This document shows positions 50,645 to 59,549 of a stretch of DNA of 64,000 bases, piece after piece (position 1 is the first letter of the stretch; each line of letters begins with the position of its first letter). The translations under genes and the position numbers were made by a program. The notes beneath the pieces were generated by a model, which saw nothing but the letters and a program-made list of their open reading frames with translations, did not search any database and was not told the DNA's origin. Origin of the DNA: Citrobacter telavivensis (GTDB lineage Bacteria > Pseudomonadota > Gammaproteobacteria > Enterobacterales > Enterobacteriaceae); contig CP045205.1 in assembly GCA_009363175.1 (NCBI GenBank), positions 4,092,001 through 4,156,000 of the forward strand. The letters run 5' to 3'.

Positions 50645-51679
50645 TCATGCGTCAGCTTTGATAATGACTTTCAGAACGTCATTTTCCGGGTTTGCAGCAA
50701 ACTTAATCGCGTCCTCCATACGGGAAAGAGGCCACGTATGCGTGATCATGTCTCGCGTATTGATCTTGTCTTTCTCCACAATCTCAATCGCTTCTTTCAT
50801 TTCATAAGGCGTCAGTGAATAAGTCCCGACGATGGAAATCTCATCACGGAACAGACGTCCGGCATCGATCTCAACGACCGGATCCTTATCAAAGGGAGAA
50901 AAAACCACGATTCGACCACCGCGACGCACAACATTGACGGCCTGGGAAACCAGTGATGATACGCCAGCGGCAATAATCACTACATCCGGTCCTTTCCCTT
51001 GCGTTAATTCTGCAACCCGTGTTTCCAGATCTTCATTTGCTGGATCAATCGCGTAAGTCACCCCCACTTTCAGCGCCAACTCACGCTTAAACCGTGAGAG
51101 ATCGGAGACAATGACCGTTGATGCCCCTTTCAGCGCCGCAAGCTGTGCGCTAACCAGGCCAATTGTGCCGGATCCCAGGACAAGGACGGTATCCTTCGCA
51201 TGGAGGTTGGCCGATTTCAGTCCATGTAAGCAGCAGGCAACTGGCTCAATCATTGCCGCGCGATCCCAGTCGAGAGAGTCGATAATCCGGTGTGTTAAGT
51301 GTTCGACGTGCATCCGGGGGAGACGAATGAACTCGCTAAAACCGCCGGGCTCGAAACTGGTTTTTTTAAACTGATCGCAGAGGGTGAAAAATCCGCGGTC
51401 ACAGTAATGGCAGTTAAAGCACGGCACATGAATTGCCGTAACGACGCGCTCCCCTACTTTATAGCGTGTGACCTCTTTTCCGACTTTCACCACTTCGCCG
51501 GAAACCTCGTGGCCGAGAATAATCGGCCCCGTGACAGTTTGATGCTGCGCTTTATGAATATCGGTGCCGCACAGGCCGCAGGAGTGCATTTTAATGAGCA
51601 TGTCGCCGTCCCCCACTTCCGGCACATCGACATCTTCATAACGAATATCATCTTTGCTGTAATAAACGCTGGCTTTCAT
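50645..51679 (-). CDS. Zn-dependent medium-chain dehydrogenase
   Basis: A 344-residue alcohol/polyol dehydrogenase: LCGTDIHKAQ, GHEVSGEVV, structural zinc cysteines CFNCHYCDRGFFTLC and NAD motif GSGTIGLVSAQ. It differs clearly from the GatD-like enzyme in the next unit, so the locus has two polyol oxidations or two substrates. It shares one base with the kinase stop (TAATG), so it is translationally coupled and ends the PTS unit. Confidence 0.88.
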   Translation of the reverse strand: MKASVYYSKDDIRYEDVDVPEVGDGDMLIKMHSCGLCGTDIHKAQHQTVTGPIILGHEVSGEVVKVGKEVTRYKVGERVVTAIHVPCFNCHYCDRGFFTLCDQFKKTSFEPGGFSEFIRLPRMHVEHLTHRIIDSLDWDRAAMIEPVACCLHGLKSANLHAKDTVLVLGSGTIGLVSAQLAALKGASTVIVSDLSRFKRELALKVGVTYAIDPANEDLETRVAELTQGKGPDVVIIAAGVSSLVSQAVNVVRRGGRIVVFSPFDKDPVVEIDAGRLFRDEISIVGTYSLTPYEMKEAIEIVEKDKINTRDMITHTWPLSRMEDAIKFAANPENDVLKVIIKADA

Positions 51680-53190
51680 TAGTTAACTCCATAACAAAGA
51701 TGCTCAGTCCGCATCTTGGATTCATAAAGCGGTTTATAAACCTGGGTATACATCTGCTGATAATGCGCAACGCAAGCAGACTCAGGGTGGTAACGTTTCT
51801 GCCGTTCTGGTGCGGTGATAGCCTCACTCTCGATATTCACCCCGACTGCTTTTGCTGCAAGAATCGCCGCACCTTTACTGACCGCCTCATCGACATTACA
51901 GGCAACAATCTCGCGATTGAGAATATTGGCCTTAAGCTGTAGCCAATACGGATTCTTACAAGCAGCCCCGATGACGTTAACCTCCGGATAAGTCCGTCCG
52001 GTTAAGGTTTCATAGAGCTCGAGAAGGTTACGTAATTCAAAGCACAGTCCTTGAAATACAAAGCGCAAAATATCTTCCGGACGGGATTGATCATCGAGGC
52101 CGTAGATCAATGCTCTGGACCCGGTATTTCTGTCCGGTGGCCCGCTTCCACGCAGGTGAGGAATGAAGATGCCATCCATTTTCTTCGCGGTGGCCAGATC
52201 TTTATCGTTACGCAGGGTATCGACCATTCTCAAAAATTCGGCCATATCAAGCTCAAACAGATTTCTGAACCATTCAATGGCATATCCCGCCGACGGCAAC
52301 GAGGCATAAAGTGAATGCAATCCAGGCAGAACATGAACCCCATTCGATACACGCGCCTGGAAGAAATGTTCGGTGTTGTTAACCGTGTCTGTCACGACCA
52401 GCAACCCCTCGGTTGTGCCGGTAGAGTTGAGGATCTGACTTTCATTACACAGCCCTACGGCAACCGAGCCACACATATGGTCGTGTCCGGCAATCGCGAC
52501 GCAGGCCTCTTTTGGTACTCCAGTTAAAACAGAAACTTCTTGTGTCAAATGGCCTATCGCCTCTCCAGCCTGAACCAGAGGGCTGAACAGTGAAGAAGAG
52601 AGATCAACGGCAGCGAGCAGTTTGTCGTCCCACGTTTTCTGAGTGATATTCAGCGCCATCGTGCGTGAGGCAAGAGAGTATTCGGAGCGCTTCACGCCTG
52701 ATAATTTGAACGCGATGTACTCGGCAAGGCAGAGCCATTTTTTGCCCTGCCTGGCCTGTTCAACATTGTCATGCAGCCATTTAATCTTATTGATGCTGTA
52801 GTTAGAATGCGCCGGAATACCGGTAATCTCATAGATACTTTTCATCTCCAGCGCTGCCAGAATCTTTTCCAGTTGCGGCTGAGGCCGTGTGTCGTACCAG
52901 GTCAACGCGGGGCCAATCAGATTATCCGATTCATCAAGCAACACCCCGGCTTCGCCAACGCTGGCAACCGCGATAGCTTTTATATTGAACGTATCATTAA
53001 TCCTGTCGGTGATGGTTTTCAGACCGTGAACCACGCCGTCCCATATCAGGCGAACATCAAACACAGCGTTATCACCCTCGATATTTTTTGGCGTTTTAAA
53101 ACTGTACTCATTAACCAATTCAAGAGACGGAAACTGGAATAAACAGACCTTACAATTCGTTGTGCCAATATCGATTCCGATCGTATACAT
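51679..53190 (-). CDS. FGGY-family carbohydrate kinase
   Basis: A 503-residue sugar kinase of the xylulokinase/gluconokinase group: phosphate-binding IGIDIGTTNCKVCLF at the N-terminus, GHDHMCGSVAVG, ILNSTGTTEGLLV (adenosine region) and VIGAACKNPYWLQLKAN near the C-terminus. ATG 53190 has GGGGAG upstream; an in-frame ATG at 53223 lacks a ribosome site. FGGY kinases act on free sugars, so pairing with a PTS suggests a second phosphorylation or a second, non-PTS substrate. Confidence 0.9.
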   Translation of the reverse strand: MYTIGIDIGTTNCKVCLFQFPSLELVNEYSFKTPKNIEGDNAVFDVRLIWDGVVHGLKTITDRINDTFNIKAIAVASVGEAGVLLDESDNLIGPALTWYDTRPQPQLEKILAALEMKSIYEITGIPAHSNYSINKIKWLHDNVEQARQGKKWLCLAEYIAFKLSGVKRSEYSLASRTMALNITQKTWDDKLLAAVDLSSSLFSPLVQAGEAIGHLTQEVSVLTGVPKEACVAIAGHDHMCGSVAVGLCNESQILNSTGTTEGLLVVTDTVNNTEHFFQARVSNGVHVLPGLHSLYASLPSAGYAIEWFRNLFELDMAEFLRMVDTLRNDKDLATAKKMDGIFIPHLRGSGPPDRNTGSRALIYGLDDQSRPEDILRFVFQGLCFELRNLLELYETLTGRTYPEVNVIGAACKNPYWLQLKANILNREIVACNVDEAVSKGAAILAAKAVGVNIESEAITAPERQKRYHPESACVAHYQQMYTQVYKPLYESKMRTEHLCYGVN

Positions 53191-53230
53191 CACTCTCCCC
53201 TTCTTTTGGGCAAGGGACTTCATTTATTTA

Positions 53231-53264
53231 TATTCTGAAGCAGAAAGTATTCTGCTTCAGAATA
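53231..53264. other. Perfect 15-bp intercistronic hairpin
   Basis: TATTCTGAAGCAGAA and its exact complement, with a 4-base loop, lie in the short gap between the PTS IIC stop and the kinase start. No T-run follows, so it more likely sets mRNA stability or partial termination between transporter and enzyme genes. Confidence 0.75.
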
Positions 53265-53271
53265 GGTTGAG

Positions 53272-54669
53272 TTATTTTATTACCGGTACATCCGTGGTCG
53301 TTGATTGACTATTTTCTGCGGCTTCATCTGCCTGGAGTTGTTTTTTGGTCACCCGATACAACCATAAACAGAGCAGGAAGATAACCGGAATTAAGGCCAG
53401 CGCAATACCATTACCTTCAAAGACTTTTACCGCCCAGAACCGATAGGGATTACCGCCGTCCAACAGACTTGAAATTTCACCATCCGTTTTAATCGGGAAA
53501 TTCATATCTTTGGCTATTTTCGTCAGAATTGGTGCTGCCGCCGAAGCCACATAAAGATTCACAGCAAGGCAGGGAATACCAATAATAAATGCCCGCACTA
53601 TATTGCCACGACACGCGAGCACCACCATTGAGATAGGCACCCAAATATTGGCAAGGTCACCTAACGGAAGCAGTCGGTTACCCGGTAAAACAACCGCCAA
53701 CAGTACGCCAACCGGAATTAACAACAATGCGGTGGACAGAACCGATGGATGACCAACCGCAACAGCGATATCCAGGCCGATGTAAAGATCATGACGGTCA
53801 GGGTAACGCTTGCGCAGGAAGGTACGAACGGCGTCCGACAGCGGCAGCAATCCTTCCATTAACAGTTTTACCATTCTCGGCATGATCAACATGACGGCAC
53901 CGAGGCTCATCGCAAGGTTGAGTACGCCCTTCAGATCATATTCTGCCAACAGGCCAATCCCTGCCCCCAGAATCACGCCCAGCATCATTGGCTCGCCAAA
54001 AACACCGAAGCGTTTCTGAATCTGATCCGGGTCTGCATTCAGTTTGTTAATCCCCGGTATTTTGTCGAGGACCATATTTCCCAGCACACCAATCGGGAAA
54101 AAGATCACGGATGAGAGCGTTGGCAGTGAAATTCCCGGCAAATTGAAATACTTCTGAATCATTGGCGCGCACCAGTCAGCCATCACGAACGTTAAGGCAG
54201 CAGTCGCACCGGCAATCAGCAAACCAAAGAAGAAGTTGCCCGTCACGCCGTACACCATCGCGCCAACCATCGAGAAGTGCCAGAAATTCCAGACATCGAT
54301 ATCGACCGTTTTGGTCCAGTTCAGCGTCAACATCAATATGTTAATACCGATAGTCATAGGAACAACAAACGGCGCAACCTGTGATGCCCAGGCAATAGCC
54401 GCAAGCGGCGTCCAACCCAGATCCACCACGGGAAGATCAATCCCTGTATGGCTGACCATCTCTTTTGCTGCTGGCCCAAGGCTGTCGATGAGTAAGCCAA
54501 AGACCAGAAAAATACCGATAAACCCCATGCCAATAGTCAACGCCGAACGTAAGGCTCGGCTAAACCCTGTTTGCAGACACATTGCCATGATAAAAATGAT
54601 TATCGGCAACATGATCGTCGGACCTAATCCCAGAATAAACTGGACGGCGGAAAATACTTTATCCATCAT
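53272..54669 (-). CDS. PTS galactitol-type permease, EIIC component
   Basis: A 465-residue membrane permease of the galactitol (GatC) family: about 10-12 helices, early FILGLGPTIMLPIIIFIM, VDLGWTPLAAIAWAS, and the conserved GEPMMLGVILGAGIGLLA and IGLDIAVAVGHPSV blocks. It transports and phosphorylates a polyol or sugar using IIB. It starts 8 bp after IIB with AAGG upstream. Confidence 0.93.
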   Translation of the reverse strand: MMDKVFSAVQFILGLGPTIMLPIIIFIMAMCLQTGFSRALRSALTIGMGFIGIFLVFGLLIDSLGPAAKEMVSHTGIDLPVVDLGWTPLAAIAWASQVAPFVVPMTIGINILMLTLNWTKTVDIDVWNFWHFSMVGAMVYGVTGNFFFGLLIAGATAALTFVMADWCAPMIQKYFNLPGISLPTLSSVIFFPIGVLGNMVLDKIPGINKLNADPDQIQKRFGVFGEPMMLGVILGAGIGLLAEYDLKGVLNLAMSLGAVMLIMPRMVKLLMEGLLPLSDAVRTFLRKRYPDRHDLYIGLDIAVAVGHPSVLSTALLLIPVGVLLAVVLPGNRLLPLGDLANIWVPISMVVLACRGNIVRAFIIGIPCLAVNLYVASAAAPILTKIAKDMNFPIKTDGEISSLLDGGNPYRFWAVKVFEGNGIALALIPVIFLLCLWLYRVTKKQLQADEAAENSQSTTTDVPVIK

Positions 54670-54677
54670 GCTTACCT

Positions 54678-54959
54678 TTATTGTTTAAGGATGGCGACGA
54701 TCTTTTCCAGTAATTCCTCTTCCCCGAATCCGGTCAGAAGCGGAAGCCCATTAAGAACGGGGGTTTTTAATTCCGTTTTAACGGCAGAAGTCACAATAAT
54801 TAAATCTGCCATTCCATCCTGTTTGTTAATAGTGCCGATATTGGACTGAATAGGTTCGATATTAATTCCGTTGTTTTTGCAATACTGAACCACTTTTTCT
54901 GTTGCAACGGCTGATGTAGCAATACCGCTAGTGCATGCAAAAATAATTTTCTTATTCAT
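54678..54959 (-). CDS. PTS galactitol-type EIIB component
   Basis: A 93-residue IIB with the phosphorylation site Cys9 in FACTSGIATSA. The fold and length match GatB. It passes phosphate from IIA (His68) to the incoming substrate at IIC. An ERIC element separates it from the IIA gene. Confidence 0.92.
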   Translation of the reverse strand: MNKKIIFACTSGIATSAVATEKVVQYCKNNGINIEPIQSNIGTINKQDGMADLIIVTSAVKTELKTPVLNGLPLLTGFGEEELLEKIVAILKQ

Positions 54960-54996
54960 AACAATCTCCGGGTACAGTTATTAAAATGACGACCTG

Positions 54997-55121
54997 TACG
55001 CAAAATCATTCAAGTTGCATCAAGACGGCAAGTGAACGAATCCCGATGAGCTTACGCAAGTAAGTGATTCGGGTGAGCACACGCAGCCAACGCAGAGACA
55101 GGTTGAAGGATGACGCGTATA
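54997..55121. repeat. ERIC element (IRU)
   Basis: About 125 bp with the ERIC core GAATCCCGATGAGCTTAC ... AAGTAAGTGATTCGGGTGAG and imperfect inverted ends (TACGCAAAATCATTC / GGATGACGCGTA). It fills the gap between PTS IIA and IIB and would form a long hairpin in the operon mRNA. Confidence 0.9.
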
Positions 55122-55123
55122 TT

Positions 55124-55588
55124 TTAATTAATGACTTCTTCGAGTAATTTCTTTACCTCATCAGGTGAATGGGTTTTTAGAATGGCATCCATTTTCTCGG
55201 TTTGTCTGAATAAGCCGATAAGCTTCATCAGAAAGTCAATGTGGGCATCTTTCTCTTTCAGGAGCAGGAAAAAAATAACGTGCACGGTCATCTCTTCATC
55301 AGGATCTTCAGCCTGCTTAAACGTAATCCCTTCCGGGCAGGTGACCACAACAAGTTGTTCGCGCTTCACATGTTCAATATCAACATGCGGAATGGCGACG
55401 CCCATCGTCTCCAGTTGCATCGCCGTGGGATTGTTCTCTTCTCGGTTGATTAACGCCTGTAAGTAAGTTCCCTCTACAATATTTTTCTCACATAACAATG
55501 AGTTAACTTCATAAAATAATGCTTCACGGTTCACAGATGGAGAGTTTAAAAGGATAAAATCACTGTCAAGGCTGGTGGCAATCGACAT
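55124..55588 (-). CDS. PTS EIIA component (fructose/mannitol superfamily)
   Basis: A 154-residue IIA with active His68 in GVAIPHVDIEHV and the family block MQLETMGVAIPH; FFLLLKEKDAHIDFLMKL follows. It accepts phosphate from HPr, possibly the paralogue encoded at 48567-48836, and donates it to IIB. It is the first gene of the PTS unit. Confidence 0.92.
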   Translation of the reverse strand: MSIATSLDSDFILLNSPSVNREALFYEVNSLLCEKNIVEGTYLQALINREENNPTAMQLETMGVAIPHVDIEHVKREQLVVVTCPEGITFKQAEDPDEEMTVHVIFFLLLKEKDAHIDFLMKLIGLFRQTEKMDAILKTHSPDEVKKLLEEVIN

Positions 55589-56017
55589 AAAAACACCTCT
55601 GCTCCCTTAAAAATTTTCATTTAACATATCTACTGTCGGTCATGGTTGTACATAGACAACTATGTTCAAGTGACTTAAAGCTATACCTCGTACGATTTCG
55701 CTTCAATAGTAGCGACGTTTTTTTGTGCGGTGCTTCACACTAAAAATTCCCCCTGTTAAGGTAGTCATTTTTTTCATCTAAAAAACAATGCATTAAAAAC
55801 AATCGCCATCAGTTCTGTCGCTTAACCACGAAGGCAGATCCTGTCAGACAAGTCGATTCCGTTAGGAACACGCTGCAGTGATGCGAGTAAAAGACCGTTC
55901 GGGTTTACTGACAATCGATACTGACCGGCTAGTTCAGAGATAGATGAGAGGTGATGAATGAGAAAAGAAAATGGTGTACCTGCTTTTCCGGATTACAACA
56001 CATTCAAAAATAAGGAC
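55589..56017. promoter_or_regulatory. Upstream region of the PTS operon
   Basis: Contains the inverted repeat GTTGT-ACATAG-ACAAC (55645-55660) followed by ACTATGTTCAAGT, a candidate GntR operator, with AT-rich promoter-like DNA further upstream (to about 55800). The distal part (about 55800-55950) shows no feature I recognise. A short plus-strand frame starts at 55958 (see findings). Confidence 0.5.
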
Positions 56018-56043
56018 AAAAAAAAGGCCATCATCAGATGGCC
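56018..56043 (-). terminator. Rho-independent terminator of the sdh-suc operon
   Basis: On the minus strand GGCCATC-TGAT-GATGGCC is followed by eight T, 85 bp after the sucD stop. This is a textbook terminator for the sdhCDAB-sucABCD transcript. Confidence 0.93.
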
Positions 56044-56127
56044 AACCATGTCGAAACTGGACCAGTCTTTGCCCCTTCATCACGGGTAAATGAAGGGGAG
56101 TAGACTGTTTTATTGCTTATTTGAGTC
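56018..56127 (-). ncRNA. sdhX: SdhX-like 3'UTR small RNA (candidate)
   Basis: In E. coli the 3'UTR of the sdh-suc operon is cut to an Hfq-dependent sRNA, SdhX, that regulates acetate metabolism (ackA). Here the same position has a 3'UTR with two stem-loops (CCCCTTCAT...ATGAAGGGG at 56072-56098 and the terminator) ending in a U8 tail suited to Hfq. The processed form would start somewhere between the two hairpins. Identity rests on synteny and the terminator, not on a seed match I could check. Confidence 0.55.
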
Positions 56128-56997
56128 TTACTTAATCACGGCTTTCAGCGCTTCGCCGATATCGGCGAGGCTGCGAACGGTTTTCACGCCAGCAGCTTCC
56201 AGGGCAGCAAATTTCTCATCTGCTGTCCCTTTACCCCCAGCGATGATGGCCCCTGCGTGACCCATGCGCTTGCCTTTCGGCGCGGTCACACCGGCGATGT
56301 AGCCAACCACCGGTTTGGTGACGTGATCTTTAATGTAAGCAGCCGCTTCTTCTTCTGCGCTACCGCCGATCTCACCGATCATCACGATCGCTTCGGTCTG
56401 CGGATCTTCCTGGAACAGTTTCAGGATGTCGATAAAGTTAGAGCCCGGGATCGGGTCGCCGCCGATGCCCACACAGGTGGACTGGCCGAAACCGTAGTCG
56501 GTGGTCTGCTTAACCGCTTCATAGGTCAGCGTACCGGAGCGGGAGACGATACCCACTTTACCTGGCTTATGGATGTGACCCGGCATGATGCCGATTTTGC
56601 ATTCGCCAGGGGTGATAACGCCCGGGCAGTTCGGCCCGATCATGCGTACGCCGGCTTCATCCAGTTTCACCTTCACGGTCAGCATATCCAGCGTTGGGAT
56701 ACCTTCGGTGATAGTGATGATGAGTTTGATACCTGCGTCGATCGCTTCCAGAATGGAGTCTTTGCAGAACGGTGCCGGAACGTAGATAACCGTTGCGGTT
56801 GCGCCCGTTGCTTCAACCGCTTCACGCACGGTGTTGAACACTGGCAGACCCAGGTGCGTGGTACCGCCTTTACCTGGCGTTACGCCGCCAACCATCTGCG
56901 TACCGTAAGCAATCGCCTGTTCGGAGTGGAACGTCCCCTGGCTACCGGTAAAACCCTGACAGATAACCTTGGTGTTTTTATTGATTAAAACAGACAT
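56128..56997 (-). CDS. sucD: Succinyl-CoA synthetase alpha subunit
   Basis: A 289-residue alpha subunit, same length as E. coli SucD. CoA-binding Rossmann start (KNTKVICQGFTGSQGTFHSEQAI), VGIVSRSGTLTYEAV, and the phosphohistidine loop GHAGAIIAGGKGTADEK. With SucC it makes succinate, CoA and ATP from succinyl-CoA. Last gene of the operon; its start shares a base with the sucC stop. Confidence 0.98.
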   Translation of the reverse strand: MSVLINKNTKVICQGFTGSQGTFHSEQAIAYGTQMVGGVTPGKGGTTHLGLPVFNTVREAVEATGATATVIYVPAPFCKDSILEAIDAGIKLIITITEGIPTLDMLTVKVKLDEAGVRMIGPNCPGVITPGECKIGIMPGHIHKPGKVGIVSRSGTLTYEAVKQTTDYGFGQSTCVGIGGDPIPGSNFIDILKLFQEDPQTEAIVMIGEIGGSAEEEAAAYIKDHVTKPVVGYIAGVTAPKGKRMGHAGAIIAGGKGTADEKFAALEAAGVKTVRSLADIGEALKAVIK

Positions 56998-58163
56998 TAT
57001 TTCCCCTCCACTGCGGCAACAACCTGCTGAGCTGCATCCGTCAGACTTTTCGCTGCAATAATATTCAGGCCGCTGTCAGCCAGTTTCTTCGCGCCGAGTT
57101 CGGCGTTGTTGCCTTCCAGACGAACCACGACCGGTACGTTAACACCCACTTCCGCTACCGCACCGATGATGCCGTCAGCGATCAGATCGCAGCGCACAAT
57201 ACCGCCGAAGATGTTAACCAGAACCGCTTTAACGTTGTCGTCAGAGAGGATAATTTTGAACGCTTCGGTCACACGCTCTTTGGTTGCGCCGCCGCCAACG
57301 TCAAGGAAGTTAGCCGGTTCGCCGCCGTGCAGTTTCACGATGTCCATGGTGCCCATCGCCAGACCCGCGCCGTTAACCATACAGCCGATGTTGCCATCCA
57401 GTGCGACGTAGTTCAGTTCCCACTGCGCAGCCTGCGCTTCACGCGGATCTTCCTGAGACTGATCGCGCATTTCACGCAGATCCGGCTGGCGGAACAGCGC
57501 GTTGCCGTCAGCGCCCAGTTTGCCGTCGAGGCAGATCAGATCGCCCTGCTTAGTGATAACCAGCGGGTTGATTTCGATCAGCGCCAGGTCGCGCTCAAGG
57601 AAAATCGTCGCCAGACCCATGAAGATTTTGGTGAATTGCTGAACCAGTTTGCCTTCCAGACCCAGTTTGAACGCCAGCTCGCGTCCCTGATACGGCATTG
57701 GGCCGGTCAGCGGATCGAGCGCAACTTTGTGGATCAGGTGCGGGGTTTCTTCCGCGACTTTTTCAATTTCTACGCCGCCTTCGGTGGAGGCCATGAAAAC
57801 CACGCGACGGGAGCTACGGTCAACCACCGCGCCCAGGTACAGCTCTTTATCGATATCGGTCGCTGCTTCAACCAGAATCTGGTTTACCGGTTGACCGTTG
57901 GCGTCTGTTTGATAGGTCACCAGACGTTTGCCCAGCCAGTGTTCAGCAAAAGCGCGAATCTCTTCTTTGCTTTTGACCACTTTCACACCGCCCGCTTTAC
58001 CACGGCCACCCGCGTGAACCTGACATTTTACTACCCACGGACCTGCACCGATTTTCGATGCCGCTTCTTCAGCTTCACGCGGAGTAGTACAGGCATAACC
58101 CACCGGCGCCGGTAAGCCATAGCGGGCAAAAAGTTGTTTTGCCTGGTATTCATGTAAGTTCAT
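56997..58163 (-). CDS. sucC: Succinyl-CoA synthetase beta subunit
   Basis: A 388-residue beta subunit, the E. coli length: ATP-grasp N-terminus MNLHEYQAKQLFARYGLP, VKCQVHAGGRGKAGGVK, INPLVIT, and the C-terminal CoA-ligase-like part (FLDVGGGATKERV, NIFGGIVRCD). It pairs with SucD. Its upstream gap from sucB contains REP elements. Confidence 0.98.
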   Translation of the reverse strand: MNLHEYQAKQLFARYGLPAPVGYACTTPREAEEAASKIGAGPWVVKCQVHAGGRGKAGGVKVVKSKEEIRAFAEHWLGKRLVTYQTDANGQPVNQILVEAATDIDKELYLGAVVDRSSRRVVFMASTEGGVEIEKVAEETPHLIHKVALDPLTGPMPYQGRELAFKLGLEGKLVQQFTKIFMGLATIFLERDLALIEINPLVITKQGDLICLDGKLGADGNALFRQPDLREMRDQSQEDPREAQAAQWELNYVALDGNIGCMVNGAGLAMGTMDIVKLHGGEPANFLDVGGGATKERVTEAFKIILSDDNVKAVLVNIFGGIVRCDLIADGIIGAVAEVGVNVPVVVRLEGNNAELGAKKLADSGLNIIAAKSLTDAAQQVVAAVEGK

Positions 58164-58201
58164 GTGTTCTGTCCATCCTTCAGGTAATCGTTATCTTTAA
58201 A

Positions 58202-58288
58202 CCGTAGGCCTGATAAGACGCGGGAGCGTCGCCATCAGGCATCTCATCAATGCCGGATGGCGGCGTAAACGCCTTATCCGGCCTACGG
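58202..58288. repeat. REP/BIME elements between sucB and sucC
   Basis: Two inverted REP units (GTAGGCCTGATAAGACGCGG...GCCATCAGGC and TGCCGGATGGCGGCG...CTTATCCGGCCTAC) fill the 145-bp intercistronic gap. Confidence 0.9.
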
Positions 58289-58308
58289 GCAGGTGATACT
58301 CTTGTTTA

Positions 58309-59535
58309 CTACACGTCCAGCAGCAGACGTGTCGGATCTTCCAGCAGTTCTTTAATCGCCACCAGGAAGCCCACGGATTCGCGACCATCGATCAGGCGGT
58401 GATCGTAGGACAGCGCCAGGTACATCATCGGCAGGATTTCCACCTTGCCATCTACCGCCATCGGACGATCTTTAATCGCGTGCATCCCGAGGATCGCGCT
58501 CTGCGGCGGGTTGATGATCGGCGTGGACATCAGGGAACCGAACACACCACCGTTGGTGATGGTGAAGTTACCGCCCGTCAGATCTTCTACCGTCAGCTTG
58601 CCGTCACGACCTTTGATTGCCAGCGTCTTGATGTTTTTCTCGATGTCAGCCATACCCAGCGTATCAACGTCACGCAGAACCGGGGTCACCAGACCGCGCG
58701 GCGTAGAAACCGCCATGCTCACGTCGAAGTAGTTGTGATACACCACGTCGTCGCCATCGATAGAGGCGTTCACTTCCGGATAGCGTTTCAGCGCTTCCAC
58801 CACGGCCTTCACGTAGAAGGACATGAAGCCCAGACGGATGCCGTGACGTTTTTCAAACGCTTCACCGTACTGCTTACGCAGATCCATAATTGGCTTCATG
58901 TTGACTTCGTTGAAGGTCGTCAGCATGGCGGTGGAGTTTTTCGCTTCCAGCAGACGCTCGGCAACGCGTTTGCGCAGACGGGTCATCGGTACGCGTTTTT
59001 CGCTGCGCGCACCCAGAACTGGCTGTGCAGCTGCAGCAGGCGCGGCTGATGCGGCTTTGGCCTCGGCTTTCGCAGGCGCTTTTGCCAGGTGCTTATCCAC
59101 ATCTTCACGGGTGATGCGACCACCTACACCGGTGCCTTTGATAGCACTGGCGTCGAGGTTGTGCTCAGCCAGCAGGCGACGGATCGCCGGGCTCAGCGCA
59201 TCGTTGTTTTGTTCTTCCAGAGAGGCCTGCTGACGCTGCGCCGGGGTGGACGCTTTTTCTTCAGACTTCGCGCTGGTTTCTTTACCGGCGCTGTTGCCTT
59301 CACGCAGGCGACCCAGGATCTGGCGCGAAGTCACGGTCGTGCCTTCATCTTCCAGAACCGCATCCAGAATGCCGTCCGCTGATGCCGGTACTTCCAGTAC
59401 CACTTTGTCAGTTTCGATTTCTACCAGCACTTCGTCACGAACCACTGCATCACCCGGTTTTTTGTGCCAGGTGGCAACAGTCGCGTCCGCTACGGACTCA
59501 GGCAGGTCGGGAACAAGAATATCTACGCTACTCAT
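58309..59535 (-). CDS. sucB: Dihydrolipoamide succinyltransferase (E2 of 2-oxoglutarate dehydrogenase)
   Basis: A 408-residue E2: lipoyl domain with the lipoylated Lys in EIETDKVVLEVPA, peripheral subunit-binding domain (LSPAIRRLLAEHNLDASAIKGTG), an Ala/Lys-rich linker, and the catalytic domain ending with the active His/Asp in LSYDHRLIDGRESV. It moves succinyl groups to CoA in the 2-oxoglutarate dehydrogenase complex. It follows sucA by 14 bp. Confidence 0.98.
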   Translation of the reverse strand: MSSVDILVPDLPESVADATVATWHKKPGDAVVRDEVLVEIETDKVVLEVPASADGILDAVLEDEGTTVTSRQILGRLREGNSAGKETSAKSEEKASTPAQRQQASLEEQNNDALSPAIRRLLAEHNLDASAIKGTGVGGRITREDVDKHLAKAPAKAEAKAASAAPAAAAQPVLGARSEKRVPMTRLRKRVAERLLEAKNSTAMLTTFNEVNMKPIMDLRKQYGEAFEKRHGIRLGFMSFYVKAVVEALKRYPEVNASIDGDDVVYHNYFDVSMAVSTPRGLVTPVLRDVDTLGMADIEKNIKTLAIKGRDGKLTVEDLTGGNFTITNGGVFGSLMSTPIINPPQSAILGMHAIKDRPMAVDGKVEILPMMYLALSYDHRLIDGRESVGFLVAIKELLEDPTRLLLDV

Positions 59536-59549
59536 TATTTATCCTTTAA

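Noticed and set aside
56257..56988. 243-codon plus-strand open frame opposite sucD (similar ones opposite sucC, sucB and sucA)
   Set aside because: Shadow frames of highly biased housekeeping genes; the real genes have full-length matches to known families.
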